The notes under the pieces are model-generated. The model was given only the letters and a program-made list of their open reading frames with translations. It had not been told where the DNA came from and ran no database searches. Below, piece by piece: positions 1 through 8,415 of a stretch of 64,000 bases of DNA. Both the position numbers and the translations under genes were made by a program. Where the stretch lies: NCBI RefSeq assembly GCF_002102255.1, contig NZ_LQPH01000164.1, positions 1 to 64,000 on the forward strand, read 5' to 3'. The first letter of the stretch is position 1; each line of letters opens with the position of its first letter. This DNA comes from Mycobacterium nebraskense (GTDB lineage Bacteria; Actinomycetota; Actinomycetes; Mycobacteriales; Mycobacteriaceae).

Positions 1-63
1 GCCCACAACGGATCTCGGCGCACCCCGGACCGCGTGTCGTTTACATCATCGACAGGACGCTGA

Positions 64-144
64 GAACCTCAGATAACTAACGAGATTTTGAAGTCAGCGT
101 CTGCGTTTTTTGCCGCGGAGTTCGACCGCCCCGCGACGAAATGA
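64..144 (+). pseudogene. 3' remnant of IS3-family orfA
   Basis: Only the last part of an IS3-type OrfA survives. The reading frame ending at 142-144 gives NEILKSASAFFAAEFDRP, which is the usual C-terminal leucine-zipper end of OrfA proteins. Upstream the frame is closed by a TGA at 61-63, and no helix-turn-helix region or left inverted repeat is seen in the first 60 bases. The orfA stop overlaps the orfB ATG (ATGA), as is normal for this family. The element is therefore truncated on its left side, or its left end lies outside a rearrangement point near base 60-80. Confidence 0.6.
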
Positions 145-1067
145 TCGCCTACATCGATGCTCATCGCGATCAGTTCGGGGTCGAGCTCATCTGCCGAGTG
201 CTGCGGGCAGCTATCCCCGGATTCCTCACCTCGCGGGGTTATCGGGCCGCGCGGACCCGACCACCGTCGGACCGGGAGATCCGCGATGAGCAGCTGATCG
301 CCGACCTTGAGGCGGTGCACCGGCAGAATTACTCGGTGTATGGGGTCAAGAAGATGCACGCGGCGATGACACGGCGTGGTTGGCAGCTGGGCCGTGAACA
401 AACCCGCCGGTTGATGCGCAAGGCCGGGTTGCGCGGCGCCCAGCGGGGCAAGCCGGTGTTCACCACGATCAGCGACCCGGCCGCGATCCGGCCGGCCGAT
501 CTGGTCAACCGCCAATTCCGGGCTGCTGCACCGAACCGGCTATGGGTCGCCGACATCACGTTCGTGCGGACCTGGCAGGGGTTCTGTTACACCGCGTTCG
601 TCACTGATGCGTGCACGAAGAAGATCGTTGGCTGGGCGGTCTCGGCCACGATGCGCACCGAAGACCTCCCACTTCAAGCATTCAATCACGCTGTGTGGCA
701 GTCGAATACCGATCTATCCGAGTTGGTTCATCATTCCGACCGCGGATCCCAGTACCTATCGCTGGCCTATACCGACCGGCTGGCTGAACTGGGGATCGCG
801 CCCTCGGTCGGGTCGCGTGGCGATAGTTATGACAACGCCCTCGCTGAAGCGGTCAACGCCGCCTACAAGACCGAGCTCATCAACCGCGGCAAGCCCTGGC
901 GGTGCATCGATGATGTCGAACTCTCGACCGCCGAATGGGTGGCCTGGTACAACCAGGAACGCCTGCACGAAGGCCTCGGCTACGTTCCACCCGCCGAGTA
1001 CGAGGCCGCCCTCACCGGCACCTCACACCATGCGAGCCAGCCGACCCCGGCCCTCGCAACCGAGTAG
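141..1067 (+). CDS. IS3-family transposase OrfB
   Basis: A 308-residue DDE transposase of the IS3 family. An N-terminal HTH_21-like region (IADLEAVHRQNYSVYGVKKM) precedes the rve integrase core: first Asp in LWVADITF, second Asp in HHSDRGSQY, and the Glu in the DNALAEAVNAAYKTE stretch, so the DDE triad is complete. The YN.ERLHEGLGYVPPAEYE tail is typical. The gene is full length, but the orfA part is missing, so the element cannot make OrfAB and is probably immobile by itself. The right end probably lies at about 1087-1089 (…GGTAGTTCA), just after the stop; IS3 elements end in TCA/CA. Confidence 0.9.
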   Translation: MIAYIDAHRDQFGVELICRVLRAAIPGFLTSRGYRAARTRPPSDREIRDEQLIADLEAVHRQNYSVYGVKKMHAAMTRRGWQLGREQTRRLMRKAGLRGAQRGKPVFTTISDPAAIRPADLVNRQFRAAAPNRLWVADITFVRTWQGFCYTAFVTDACTKKIVGWAVSATMRTEDLPLQAFNHAVWQSNTDLSELVHHSDRGSQYLSLAYTDRLAELGIAPSVGSRGDSYDNALAEAVNAAYKTELINRGKPWRCIDDVELSTAEWVAWYNQERLHEGLGYVPPAEYEAALTGTSHHASQPTPALATE

Positions 1068-1089
1068 GAACTAAACCTGGGGTAGTTCA
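1068..1089 (+). mobile_element. Probable right terminal repeat of the truncated IS3 element
   Basis: Directly after the transposase stop the sequence AACCTGGGGTAGTTCA looks like a right inverted repeat of an IS3-family element, ending at 1089. The matching left end (expected to begin TGAACT or TGAACC) was not found in the first 140 bases, in agreement with the missing 5' part of orfA. Confidence 0.4.
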
Positions 1090-1247
1090 CACATCCTCGA
1101 AACCGGCACCGAGTCCTACCGTCTGCGCAGCTCCAAAACCACCACGCGACGCAAACGCACCGGATAACCGCGTCGCCGGATGGCCGGCGCCACCCGGCAG
1201 CCCTGGGCGTGGCCGTGGGGCCAACGACGGGACCCCACCCCGAGTGC

Positions 1248-2606
1248 CTACTGGGTGGGTGTGGGCCAGCGCAGGTGGTCTTGGTCGACGATGAAGGTGT
1301 GGGTGTGTTGCATGCGACCACCCTCGATCGCGGCGGCGTCGTTGAGGTGGTGGTGGTCGGTGGCGGCGATGTCGTGGGTGTGGGTCAGTTCGTCGGGATC
1401 GTGTCGGGGCCACAGCAACCGCGCACTGACTGCGCCCACGCCCGCGATGGCGGCGAGGATGATCCAGGTGGTGGTGAATCCGGCCAGGGTGGCGACCCAT
1501 CCCGCGATCGGATAGGTGAGCAGCCAACACAGGTGCGACAGGGAGAATTGCGCGGCGAACACCGCAGGCCGATCCGCTGCACTTGAGGAGCGTCGGAGCA
1601 CCCGACCCACCGGGGTCAACACCAGGCTCATCCCGGCCCCAATGAGCAGCCAGATGATCAGTGCCGCCCCCCAGCGCCCCGCACCGTGGGTCGCCGAGAG
1701 GGCGATGGCGCTGCCGGCACCGGCGACCAGAAGTGCTGCGCCGGTGGTCATCACGCTGCGTTCGGGCACCCGGCGCAGCACCGGGGGTAGCAGCAGCGCG
1801 ACGATCATGGTGCCGGTGCCCGAGGCGGCCAGCAGCCACGCGACATCAGCTTGGGTGCGGCCCAGGGCGTCGCGCACGTAGTTGACAGTATTCACCAGCA
1901 CGATCGACCCGGCGGCGGCAACCACCAGATCCAGTGCCAGCACGCCACGCAGCCGTGGGGTCGCGGCGAAGATGCGGATCCCGGCGGCGGTCTTGTCCCA
2001 GGCGCTGGCGCGGGGGTTGGGGGTGGCATCAGGGATGCGGGTGCTGAGGACCAGGGCCGCGGAGATCAGGAACCCGATCATGGTGCCCAGGAACAGCCAG
2101 TGGAAGCTCATCACGGTCAACAACACCGCGGCCAGCACCGGGCTGAGCAGGCTCTCCATGGTCGAGGCCAGCTGGGAAGCGGATAGTGCTGCGGTGTAGT
2201 CGGATTCATCGGTCACCACATCGGGGATCATGGCCTGAAAGGTGGGGGTGAACGCGGCCGAGGCGCACTGCAGCACCGCGATCAGCACATAGATCTGCCA
2301 GATCTGGTCGATGAACGGCAGCGCGACCACCACCGTGGCACGGATCAGGTCCAGACTGACCAGCATCAGTCGTCGCGGGAACCGATCGGCGTGCGCGGCA
2401 GCGACGGGGGCTACCACCACATAGGCGATCATCTTGATCGCCAACGCTGTTCCCAGTACCGCGGCCGCTCGCCTGCCGGCCAGCTGATAGGCCAGCAACC
2501 CCAACGCCACCGTGGTCAGACCCGTGCCGAACAACGCGACCACCTGGGCGGCGAATAGATGTCGGTAGTCGCGATAGCTGAACAACGACATGCCCAGTCC
2601 TTCCAT
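1248..2606 (-). CDS. MFS exporter with histidine-rich C-terminus (NreB-like)
   Basis: A 452-residue polytopic membrane protein of the major facilitator superfamily (MFS_3 / EntS-NreB type). About 12 hydrophobic segments are visible, with the inter-helix HADRFPRR motif typical of the loop between TM2 and TM3 and an N-terminal FSYRDYRHLFAAQ start. The tail after the last helix is rich in histidine (HTHDIAATDHHHLND, later MQHTHTF), a feature of nickel/cobalt exporters such as NreB. It is directly downstream of an ArsR/SmtB-type metal sensor on the same strand (about 110 bases apart), which suggests metal-induced export. An internal ATG at 2591 could be the true start. The metal specificity is inferred, not shown. 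Confidence 0.75.
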   Translation of the reverse strand: MEGLGMSLFSYRDYRHLFAAQVVALFGTGLTTVALGLLAYQLAGRRAAAVLGTALAIKMIAYVVVAPVAAAHADRFPRRLMLVSLDLIRATVVVALPFIDQIWQIYVLIAVLQCASAAFTPTFQAMIPDVVTDESDYTAALSASQLASTMESLLSPVLAAVLLTVMSFHWLFLGTMIGFLISAALVLSTRIPDATPNPRASAWDKTAAGIRIFAATPRLRGVLALDLVVAAAGSIVLVNTVNYVRDALGRTQADVAWLLAASGTGTMIVALLLPPVLRRVPERSVMTTGAALLVAGAGSAIALSATHGAGRWGAALIIWLLIGAGMSLVLTPVGRVLRRSSSAADRPAVFAAQFSLSHLCWLLTYPIAGWVATLAGFTTTWIILAAIAGVGAVSARLLWPRHDPDELTHTHDIAATDHHHLNDAAAIEGGRMQHTHTFIVDQDHLRWPTPTQ

Positions 2607-2717
2607 GCGTGATCAACCGACGGACCGTGCCGTCTAGTGAGATATTCGTTTGCAGGCCAACGACTCCCGCGAAGATAGATCCGCCGGCCACCGCTGTCGG
2701 CGGCGAGTGAAAGTTAG

Positions 2718-3110
2718 TTACTTATGCGCTTTCTTGGCCGAACCCCCGGCCAAGGGATGCACGACGGCATCGGCGCGGTGATGCGGCGGGATACCGTGCC
2801 CGGCGTGCTCGGCGTTGAACACCGCGTCGGTCACCAACTGCCGGACATGTTGGTTTTCCAAGCTGTAGTACATCGTGGTTCCCGACCGGCGCGTGCACAC
2901 CAGCCGCGCCATGCGCAGCTTGGCCAGATGCTGTGAGACCGACGGCGCCGGCTTGCCCACCCGCTCGGCTAACTCGTTGACCGACAACTCCTGACCGGTC
3001 AGCGCCCACAACAACTGCACCCGGGTCGGATCGGCAAGCATGCGGAACACCTCGACGATCAGGTGGACATGATCGTCATCCAACCGAGGCGATGCACTAT
3101 CTGCATTCAT
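2718..3110 (-). CDS. ArsR/SmtB-family metal-responsive repressor
   Basis: A 130-residue winged-helix regulator. MLADPTRVQLLWAL and LSVNELAERVGKPAPSVSQ followed by HLAKLRMARLVCTRRSG and the MYYSLENQHVRQLV wing/helix 5 match the ArsR fold. The tail AEHAGHGIPPHHR has several His residues that could form a metal site, as in NmtR/KmtR-type sensors. The frame is open further upstream, but I chose the ATG at 3110 because the upstream extension is not conserved-looking and the ATG sits inside a perfect inverted repeat that looks like the autoregulatory operator. Likely represses itself and the downstream MFS exporter until metal binds. Confidence 0.8.
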   Translation of the reverse strand: MNADSASPRLDDDHVHLIVEVFRMLADPTRVQLLWALTGQELSVNELAERVGKPAPSVSQHLAKLRMARLVCTRRSGTTMYYSLENQHVRQLVTDAVFNAEHAGHGIPPHHRADAVVHPLAGGSAKKAHK

Positions 3111-3119
3111 AAGCAGATA
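3098..3119. promoter_or_regulatory. Candidate ArsR operator (7-8-7 inverted repeat)
   Basis: TATCTGC at 3098-3104 and GCAGATA at 3113-3119 form a perfect 7-base inverted repeat with an 8-base AT-rich spacer that contains the start codon of the ArsR-type gene. SmtB/ArsR repressors bind such AT-rich palindromes at their own promoters. Assignment is by position and symmetry only. Confidence 0.45.
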
Positions 3120-3383
3120 ATAGCTCACAAGAGTTCCGGATGGGAACTGCCCAGCAAGACCAACACCAGAAGCCAACGAACCAACGCGGCTGGGGCCACA
3201 ATTCGTGACAACAGACGGAGCCGAACTACTTGACGAAACTCACCGACACGTCGGTCGCGAGCCGTTGTCCTGATTAATTCCGTTGTTGGCCATATGGATA
3301 ACAAAACCTCCCCTTGCTCATGAACTGGCGCTCACGCCTTGGTCGAAGCTCCCGCACCGCGCTCGGAATCCGAGTTAGTCGTT

Positions 3384-3710
3384 TCACCGCTGGTGTTGGG
3401 GGCAATAGGAAGCCACCGACGCGCCGACGAAATAGCCGGCTTGATGTGGCGCAAGGTCGGTGTTCTTTACCAGAGACAACACCACGACTAACCGTGATTG
3501 GCCCTGATCCAGTCCGGCGCACACACTATGGGCCGCGGCAATCGCGGCGTCGCGGTTCGCAAAGACGACCCCGTGTTGCTCAAGTGCCCCGATGAATGCG
3601 TCATCAGCGTCATCAGCCGACGCTGGCGCTGCCACGAGCAGCGACGCGGCAGACACCAAGGCCACACCGATCATCAACCACCTCCCACGATCTAGCTTCG
3701 GTTCAGCCAT
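3384..3710 (-). CDS. DUF732 secreted protein
   Basis: A 108-residue protein with an N-terminal signal peptide (GRWLMIGVALVSAASLLVAAP, cleavage likely after ASA) followed by a DUF732 domain: DDAFIGALEQHGVVFANRD, AIAAAHSVCAGLDQG and a C-terminal GASVASYCPQH. The two cysteines (in SVCAG and SYCPQ) are the conserved pair of this family. DUF732 proteins are small exported proteins confined to mycobacteria and relatives; their function is not known. An A-rich/GGGGAAA stretch just upstream of the ATG can act as ribosome binding site. It stands alone between the metal-exporter operon and the PPE-CDF pair. Confidence 0.85.
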   Translation of the reverse strand: MAEPKLDRGRWLMIGVALVSAASLLVAAPASADDADDAFIGALEQHGVVFANRDAAIAAAHSVCAGLDQGQSRLVVVLSLVKNTDLAPHQAGYFVGASVASYCPQHQR

Positions 3711-3831
3711 GGTTTTCCCCAGCGGCTCTCATCAACCACCTTGCAGGCAGTGCGCAGACCCATCTGATCTCTCGCCGGAGATGCGATAGCGCGCGCTTCG
3801 CGTTTCGGGCACTGTTGACCGACCTCGCGCC

Positions 3832-4530
3832 CTAACATCCGCAGTCCTCGCCGCGCCACGATCGCAGGCCTTGCCAGAGCGCAACCGCGGCAATGCCCAA
3901 CCCGATGACCGGATCCAACCACCACCCACCCGACCACATGACGGTGACCGCCAGGCCTAGCAGAACCGCGGCGGCCTGAGCAGCACAAAGGTAAGTTTGG
4001 ATTCCTTTACCGATTGTGGCAGTCGACCCCAAGCGGCCGCCGAGCCTGTGCTGCGCGCGCCCCAGGATCGGCATCAGCAACAACGCGGCCCCCGTCAACA
4101 CAATGCCTACCGACGTAGGGTGCGACGCGTGATCCTTAAACAGGTGGTGGATGGACTCCGCGCCGATATAGGGAGCGCTGAGCCAAAATGACACTGCCAC
4201 GCCCCGTTGCGCGCGAAGCTCTGCCGACTCGGACAGGGTGCGCCAGCCGCTAAACCGCCAGATCACGATGAGGCTGGCCATCGCTTCGGGCCCGCTGCCC
4301 AACGCCCATGCGGTCAGCGCGATCGATCCCGCGGCCACACCCTGCCACAGGCCGATTCCCCCATCGACGACCACGAACACCAGACTGACCCACGCCAAGT
4401 GCCGCGCCCATCGCGCGGCCCGATGCCATCGGGCATCGAGCCCGCGCGCCGCCGCGGATTCATGAGCGATTGCGGCGCAACACATGTCGCTGACGATCCC
4501 TGCGGTTGCCGCCGAATCGAGTGCGGTCAT
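3832..4530 (-). CDS. CDF-like cation transporter / membrane protein
   Basis: A 232-residue protein with about six hydrophobic segments arranged like a cation diffusion facilitator: AWVSLVFVVVDGGIGLWQG (TM1), a second segment around SIALTAWALGSGPEAMASL, and C-terminal SGGWWLDPVIGLGIAAVALW resembling the TM5 region with its conserved D-P-x-x-G. There is no cytoplasmic C-terminal domain; it ends with the Cys pair GEDCGC. Cysteines also occur near the N-terminus (DMCCAAI). The ATG overlaps the stop of the upstream PPE gene (ATGA), so the two are translationally coupled. It probably moves divalent metal ions; which one is not visible. Confidence 0.65.
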   Translation of the reverse strand: MTALDSAATAGIVSDMCCAAIAHESAAARGLDARWHRAARWARHLAWVSLVFVVVDGGIGLWQGVAAGSIALTAWALGSGPEAMASLIVIWRFSGWRTLSESAELRAQRGVAVSFWLSAPYIGAESIHHLFKDHASHPTSVGIVLTGAALLLMPILGRAQHRLGGRLGSTATIGKGIQTYLCAAQAAAVLLGLAVTVMWSGGWWLDPVIGLGIAAVALWQGLRSWRGEDCGC

Positions 4531-5138
4531 AATGCGCTCCCCATGAGCACGCCGCGCATAATGACGGCCGACGCCGGCGCATCTGCGCGTGAAAATCCCG
4601 ACGGCGAGACCATGATCGCCAGCGCCGTATCGTAGGCGGTCACTGACGCCCTAACCTGCGTTACGGCCTGCTCGGCGGTGGCGGCAAGCCATTTGAGGTA
4701 CGGCGCGACTGAGTCAGCCATCGATGCCGCCGCACGACCGTGCCACGAGTCATCTAGTCCAGAAATCACCGCGCCGAAAGACGCTGCAGTGGAATATAGT
4801 TCGTCGGCCAGCCCATCCCACACACCAGCAGCGACCAACATCGGGCCCACTCCGGGACCGCAATACATTCTGGCGGAGATGATCTCCGACGGTAATGCTC
4901 CAAAATCGACCTCGTTGACCGGCAGATCCGTTGCGGATTCCGTTGGAGACGAAGCCAATAGCAACGTGGAGGCGTTGCTAACCATTCCGGTAGTCGGCGC
5001 TGTCGTTGCGTGAGTCGCTAAGTTCTGTGGCCAACCGGGATATGTCATGTCGGCGACCGCAACCACTGACATGGGTGTGCGGCTGTGATAGGGCATTGCG
5101 TACTCCTGTACGACGTAGGTTTTGCGGAAGCGAAACAC
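4527..5138 (-). CDS. Truncated PPE-family protein
   Basis: Residues ~75-180 form a PPE domain: VDFGALPSEIISARMYCGPG, then WDGLADELYSTAASFGAVIS, SWHGRAAASMADSVAPYLKW. The usual continuation after the hairpin (the VxANRxxLxxLxATNxxGQN region and the C-terminal half) is missing: the protein ends after a short unrelated tail (PASAVIMRGVLMGSAL). It also has an unusual ~75-residue N-terminal extension before the PPE motif. The stop overlaps the ATG of the CDF-like gene by four bases. There is no PE gene next to it. It may be a remnant kept because it couples translation to the transporter. Several in-frame ATGs make the start uncertain. Confidence 0.65.
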   Translation of the reverse strand: MFRFRKTYVVQEYAMPYHSRTPMSVVAVADMTYPGWPQNLATHATTAPTTGMVSNASTLLLASSPTESATDLPVNEVDFGALPSEIISARMYCGPGVGPMLVAAGVWDGLADELYSTAASFGAVISGLDDSWHGRAAASMADSVAPYLKWLAATAEQAVTQVRASVTAYDTALAIMVSPSGFSRADAPASAVIMRGVLMGSAL

Positions 5139-5346
5139 ACTCAGCGGGGTCGCTTCAGTGGTGTGTCACATATCCGAGGACGGCACGGCGGGAGCCGGTA
5201 CATCCGATGACTCGATGCAGTTCGATTGACAGATAACTCAGGGTGTCGGCGAGTCAATCCGTCGATTTCGTCGATACCGAGGACGCGTCGAACGAGTAAG
5301 AATCACCGCCGCCGAACGCAGCGTCGAACGATTCGACGCTGATCTA

Positions 5347-5745
5347 TCAGCGCCGTGCGAGACAGAACCGTGTCAACATGTCTTGACCGGTGACAATTAA
5401 GACAGGCCTCCGAGGCGGGCCTCGTCTGCTCTGCAGACAGTCAAAGCACAAGCCGACGGTCGCAACCAGTGCGAGCACGCCGAGCGTGAGAAAACCGGCG
5501 ACCCAACGAGGGAGATCCCCCACAGCCGCCGATTCGGGACACGACGGCGACCAACCTCGATCGCAATGCGTGTGGTCCGCGTTGACCGCGAATACACCAC
5601 GGGATGAGGTGCTCGAGCCGTGGGCCGCATCGAGCGTGACAGTCGCGTGCCGAGCATGCTCGGCGGTGCCACCGAGTAGCCACACTGCGGCCGCGATGGC
5701 AATAACCCATCGCACAAGTGGCTGTCTGGTTACGTCGCGGGGCAC
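5347..5745 (-). CDS. LpqS-like putative copper-homeostasis membrane protein
   Basis: A 132-residue protein with an N-terminal hydrophobic segment (LVRWVIAIAAAVWLLGGTA), a middle extracytoplasmic part rich in His/Cys (EHARHATVTLDAAHG, FAVNADHTHCDRG, PSCPESA) and a second hydrophobic segment (VAGFLTLGVLALVATVGLC), then a basic tail ending GQDMLTRFCLARR. This layout matches the small mycobacterial LpqS/DUF2946-like proteins of the copper-responsive RicR regulon. No lipobox is obvious at the N-terminus. The assignment rests on overall layout and the C-terminal motif, so it is moderate. The 200 bases downstream (5139-5346) carry no gene. Confidence 0.5.
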   Translation of the reverse strand: MPRDVTRQPLVRWVIAIAAAVWLLGGTAEHARHATVTLDAAHGSSTSSRGVFAVNADHTHCDRGWSPSCPESAAVGDLPRWVAGFLTLGVLALVATVGLCFDCLQSRRGPPRRPVLIVTGQDMLTRFCLARR

Positions 5746-5902
5746 AGTGCCTTCAAATGTAGCAGCAGTTCAACGCCGGGCATCCAACGTTGCGGCCCTG
5801 ATGCCATTTATGCATCGGACCGTCACGGCGCTCAGGAGACTCTCGGTTGAACGCGTGTGCGGCCGAGAAACGTGAGTGCCGATATCCTCGCGCAGCCGAG
5901 CA

Positions 5903-6520
5903 CTAAGGAGATGCTTTAGTGACTTCAATTTCCAAATAGCCGCTCAGGTTGAGCGTGCCCGCGAACACGGTTTCGCCGCCAAACTTCTCTTTGGGTACGC
6001 TTCCACCGGATAATAGTGGCCTCAGCCACCGGCGACTCGGCGCCCACCACGACCCCATCGAGGGGCACTGTGTCTGCGGGACGGACCGCCACGATCGCGG
6101 CGGGCTACACCTGATCGACCGGTAGCACACGGCCATCGGCACGGTGGGCGGTCTTTGAGGAGCGGTCGATCAGTTCGAATACTGCTTTCTGTAAACGGGT
6201 CTCGCCGAACGCCTCGAAAGCCTCGGCCAGTGCGAAGAAGAACACCACCGCGGCCGCCTCCGCGACCTGACCTAAACACACCGCCTCGATCGCCGCCACG
6301 CTGACCAGCAAGTTAATAGTGACGTTACGCCGCAAAAGATCCCTTAACGCGGCACCGCCATGGGCACACCACCCGCGCCAAGCGGCAGCCCCAATAGCCC
6401 ACACGCCTGAGGCGATTTCAACCAGCTGCCAACCAGACCCGCCGCGAATGCCGCCGCCGCCAACCCGGTCAAAGGCTTGTTACACGACCGTTGCCCAGCC
6501 ACGACACGGTCGTCACTCAT
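5903..6520 (-). pseudogene. Decayed P1B-type metal-transporting ATPase
   Basis: Three reading frames on the minus strand each keep pieces of a heavy-metal P-type ATPase. 6520-6345 begins MSDDRVVAGQR and gives a hydrophobic first segment; 6404-6105 gives RRNVTINLLVSVAAIEAV and GQVAEAAAVVFFFALAEAFE, then FELIDRSSKTAHRADGRVLP; an in-frame stop follows VDQV, and the next stretch (from about 6104 to 5903, two frames) reads PADTVPLDG and VPKEKFGGETVFAGTLNLSG. These are the A-domain landmarks of CtpG/CadA-type pumps, interrupted by at least one stop and frameshifts. The phosphorylation (DKTGT) and ATP-binding parts are absent, so the gene is broken and 3'-truncated. Confidence 0.7.
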
Positions 6521-6612
6521 GCTTCAAGATGCGAACGGATCTGCGACGCAGTTTCCGGCCGCCGCGCTGTCGGACAAACCTTTGAGTCCACTTCCCGTCA
6601 GTTGCCGGTCGA

Positions 6613-7089
6613 CTACTCGCCATCCCCGTCCGCACCCCCGTCCGCGGCGTCAGCACCGCGACGTTCGCCCGGGACGATGACCAACGGGCACGGCGCGCCT
6701 TGGGCGCACTGCTGGCTGACAGAGCCCAATAACAACCCCCGAAAGCCCCCGTACCCGCGTGACCCCACTACCAGCAACCCAGCGTCGGCGCCCGCAGCGA
6801 TCAACACCCGCGCCGCGGAGCCCTCCTCAACGACGGGCATGATCTCGACCCCGGCGGTCTCGATGCAGGGGTCAGCGAGCGCGGCGTGTAGCGTTTGGCG
6901 GGCTGCCTCGATGAGGGGCTCGCGAAGATGCCCGAGCGCCAGGTGACCGACATAGCCCTGGTGGTAGGGCAGTTGCCAGGCATGAACGGCGCGTACCACA
7001 CTGCCATGGTGGCGCGCTTCGGCCACCGCCCACCGTAGCGCCCCCAACGACCCGGGGGATCCATCGACACCTACCGCAATCGTGGACAC
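6613..7089 (-). CDS. Universal stress protein (single UspA domain)
   Basis: The 158-residue protein from the GTG at 7089 has one UspA domain: STIAVGVDGSPGSLGALRWA at the N-terminus and the ATP-binding signature GSRGYGGFRGLLLGSVS near the C-terminus (G-2x-G-9x-G-S). A good purine-rich site (GGAAAGGGG) lies just before the GTG. The frame is open for another 128 codons upstream, but that part is antisense to an IS transposase and is not Usp-like, so I excluded it. It lies downstream of, and on the same strand as, nothing intact; a complete IS element is inserted about 105 bases upstream and may have replaced its promoter. Mycobacterial Usp proteins of this type bind ATP and respond to hypoxia or redox stress. 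Confidence 0.85.
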   Translation of the reverse strand: MSTIAVGVDGSPGSLGALRWAVAEARHHGSVVRAVHAWQLPYHQGYVGHLALGHLREPLIEAARQTLHAALADPCIETAGVEIMPVVEEGSAARVLIAAGADAGLLVVGSRGYGGFRGLLLGSVSQQCAQGAPCPLVIVPGERRGADAADGGADGDGE

Positions 7090-7255
7090 CCAAACCCCTT
7101 TCCGCCGCCTAGTGTCACGTCCGGCGACCCACCCGCGATCCGCGGGGGCGAGTCGAATCTCGTGAGCACACAGCCCGTCTAGCTGCAAGGGTCTGCCCCC
7201 GGTTTGGTTGACTCCTGACCTGTGAGGATTCGTCCTTGCTGGAAGGATCAACCTC

Positions 7256-7552
7256 GTGCCGAGACCGTTTCCCGCCGAGTTCCGAGCCGATGTCATCGCT
7301 GTGGCCCGCAAGGGTGAGGCGCCGTTGCGCCAGATCGCGAAGGACTTCGGGATTTCGGAGGCCTGCCTGCATCGCTGGCTTAAGATCGCCGACCGCGAGG
7401 ACGGTGCCAACCGGCTGTCGCCTGCGGCGGTCTCTGAGGATGTGTCGGCGCAGCTGCGCGAGGCGCATAAGCGGATCAAGCTCCTCGAGCAGGAGGCTGA
7501 AGTGATGCGTCGCGCGGTCGGCTACTTGTCCCGGGATGCCAACCCAAAATGA
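7256..7552 (+). CDS. IS3-family transposase OrfA
   Basis: A 98-residue helix-turn-helix protein: PAEFRADVIAVARKGEAPLR, then the recognition region IAKDFGISEACLHRWLKIA, and a C-terminal leucine-zipper-like stretch EAHKRIKLLEQEAEVMRRAV used for dimerisation. This is the normal OrfA length. The gene starts with GTG at 7256 and its stop overlaps the orfB start by four bases (ATGA). In IS3 elements a programmed -1 frameshift in this overlap makes the active OrfAB transposase. Confidence 0.88.
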   Translation: MPRPFPAEFRADVIAVARKGEAPLRQIAKDFGISEACLHRWLKIADREDGANRLSPAAVSEDVSAQLREAHKRIKLLEQEAEVMRRAVGYLSRDANPK

Positions 7553-8415
7553 TGTACCCGCTGGTCCTCGACCTTGCCGATGACGGCGTGCCCGTCACGG
7601 TGACCTGCCGGGTCCTGGGATTTTCCACCCAGGCGTTCTACAAATGGCGCAAAGCACCTCTATCGCAGCGAGATTGGGATGATGCGCACCTGATCAACGC
7701 CGCCCGCGACATCCATGCCGACGACCCCGCATTCGGCTACCGATTCATCGCCGACGAACTTCCCGGACGCGGTATCTTCGCCAGCGAGAACCGTGTCGCA
7801 CGGTTGTGTTCCCAGGAGCGCATCTGGTCGGTCTTCGCCAAGAAGCGAGGACTGAACCGCAGATCCGGGCCGCCAGTTCACGACGACCTCGTGCAGCGTC
7901 AGTTCAGCGCCCAGGCCGCCAACCAGGTCTGGCTGGCCGACATCACCGAACACCGCACCGATGAAGGCAAGCTCTACCTCTGCGCGATCAAAGACGTCTA
8001 TTCCAACCGGATCGTGGGTTACTCGATGGACTCGCGGATGAAGTCCTCGCTGGCAGTGGCCGCCCTCGATCACGCCGTGGCGTTGCGTTCACCTGCCGCG
8101 ACGATCGTTCATTCGGACAGGGGTAGCCAATTTCGCTCACGAAAGTTCGTCCATGCACTGTCGCACAACGGATTACACGGATCGATGGGTCGTGTCGGCG
8201 CGTGCGGTGACAACGCTGCCATGGAGTCGTTCTTCGCCCTTCTGCAACGCAACGTGCTCGACCGGCGACGCTGGTCCACCCGAGCCGAACTACGCCTGGC
8301 GATCGTGTCGTGGATCGAGCGGACCTACCACCGACGCCGCCGGCAACGCGCACTCGGCAGACTCACCCCGATAGAGTTCGAACTGCTCCACACACAAGCC
8401 GCAACCGCGGCCTGA
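7549..8415 (+). CDS. IS3-family transposase OrfB
   Basis: A 288-residue DDE recombinase. It has the HTH_21 region (LINAARDIHADDPAFGYRFI) and an intact rve catalytic core: Asp in VWLADITEHRT, Asp in IVHSDRGSQFRS and Glu in CGDNAAMESFFALLQ, followed by the WIERTYHRRRRQRALGRLTP tail. It is full length and uninterrupted, so with OrfA the element should be able to move. It shares only family-level similarity with the transposase at the left end of the window, so the two elements are different IS species. Confidence 0.92.
   Translation: MMYPLVLDLADDGVPVTVTCRVLGFSTQAFYKWRKAPLSQRDWDDAHLINAARDIHADDPAFGYRFIADELPGRGIFASENRVARLCSQERIWSVFAKKRGLNRRSGPPVHDDLVQRQFSAQAANQVWLADITEHRTDEGKLYLCAIKDVYSNRIVGYSMDSRMKSSLAVAALDHAVALRSPAATIVHSDRGSQFRSRKFVHALSHNGLHGSMGRVGACGDNAAMESFFALLQRNVLDRRRWSTRAELRLAIVSWIERTYHRRRRQRALGRLTPIEFELLHTQAATAA

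Noticed and set aside
607..1074. Second plus-strand frame (155 codons) inside the first transposase gene
   Set aside because: It is a shadow of orfB: Pro/Arg/Ser-rich composition and no domain, while the overlapping frame has the full DDE core.
1087..1839. 250-codon minus-strand frame overlapping the MFS exporter
   Set aside because: Composition is His/Arg/Pro-rich and it overlaps the clear membrane protein frame; a GC-driven shadow.
7090..7479. 128-codon upstream extension of the universal stress protein
   Set aside because: It is antisense to the IS OrfA, is not Usp-like, and the GTG at 7089 has its own ribosome binding site.
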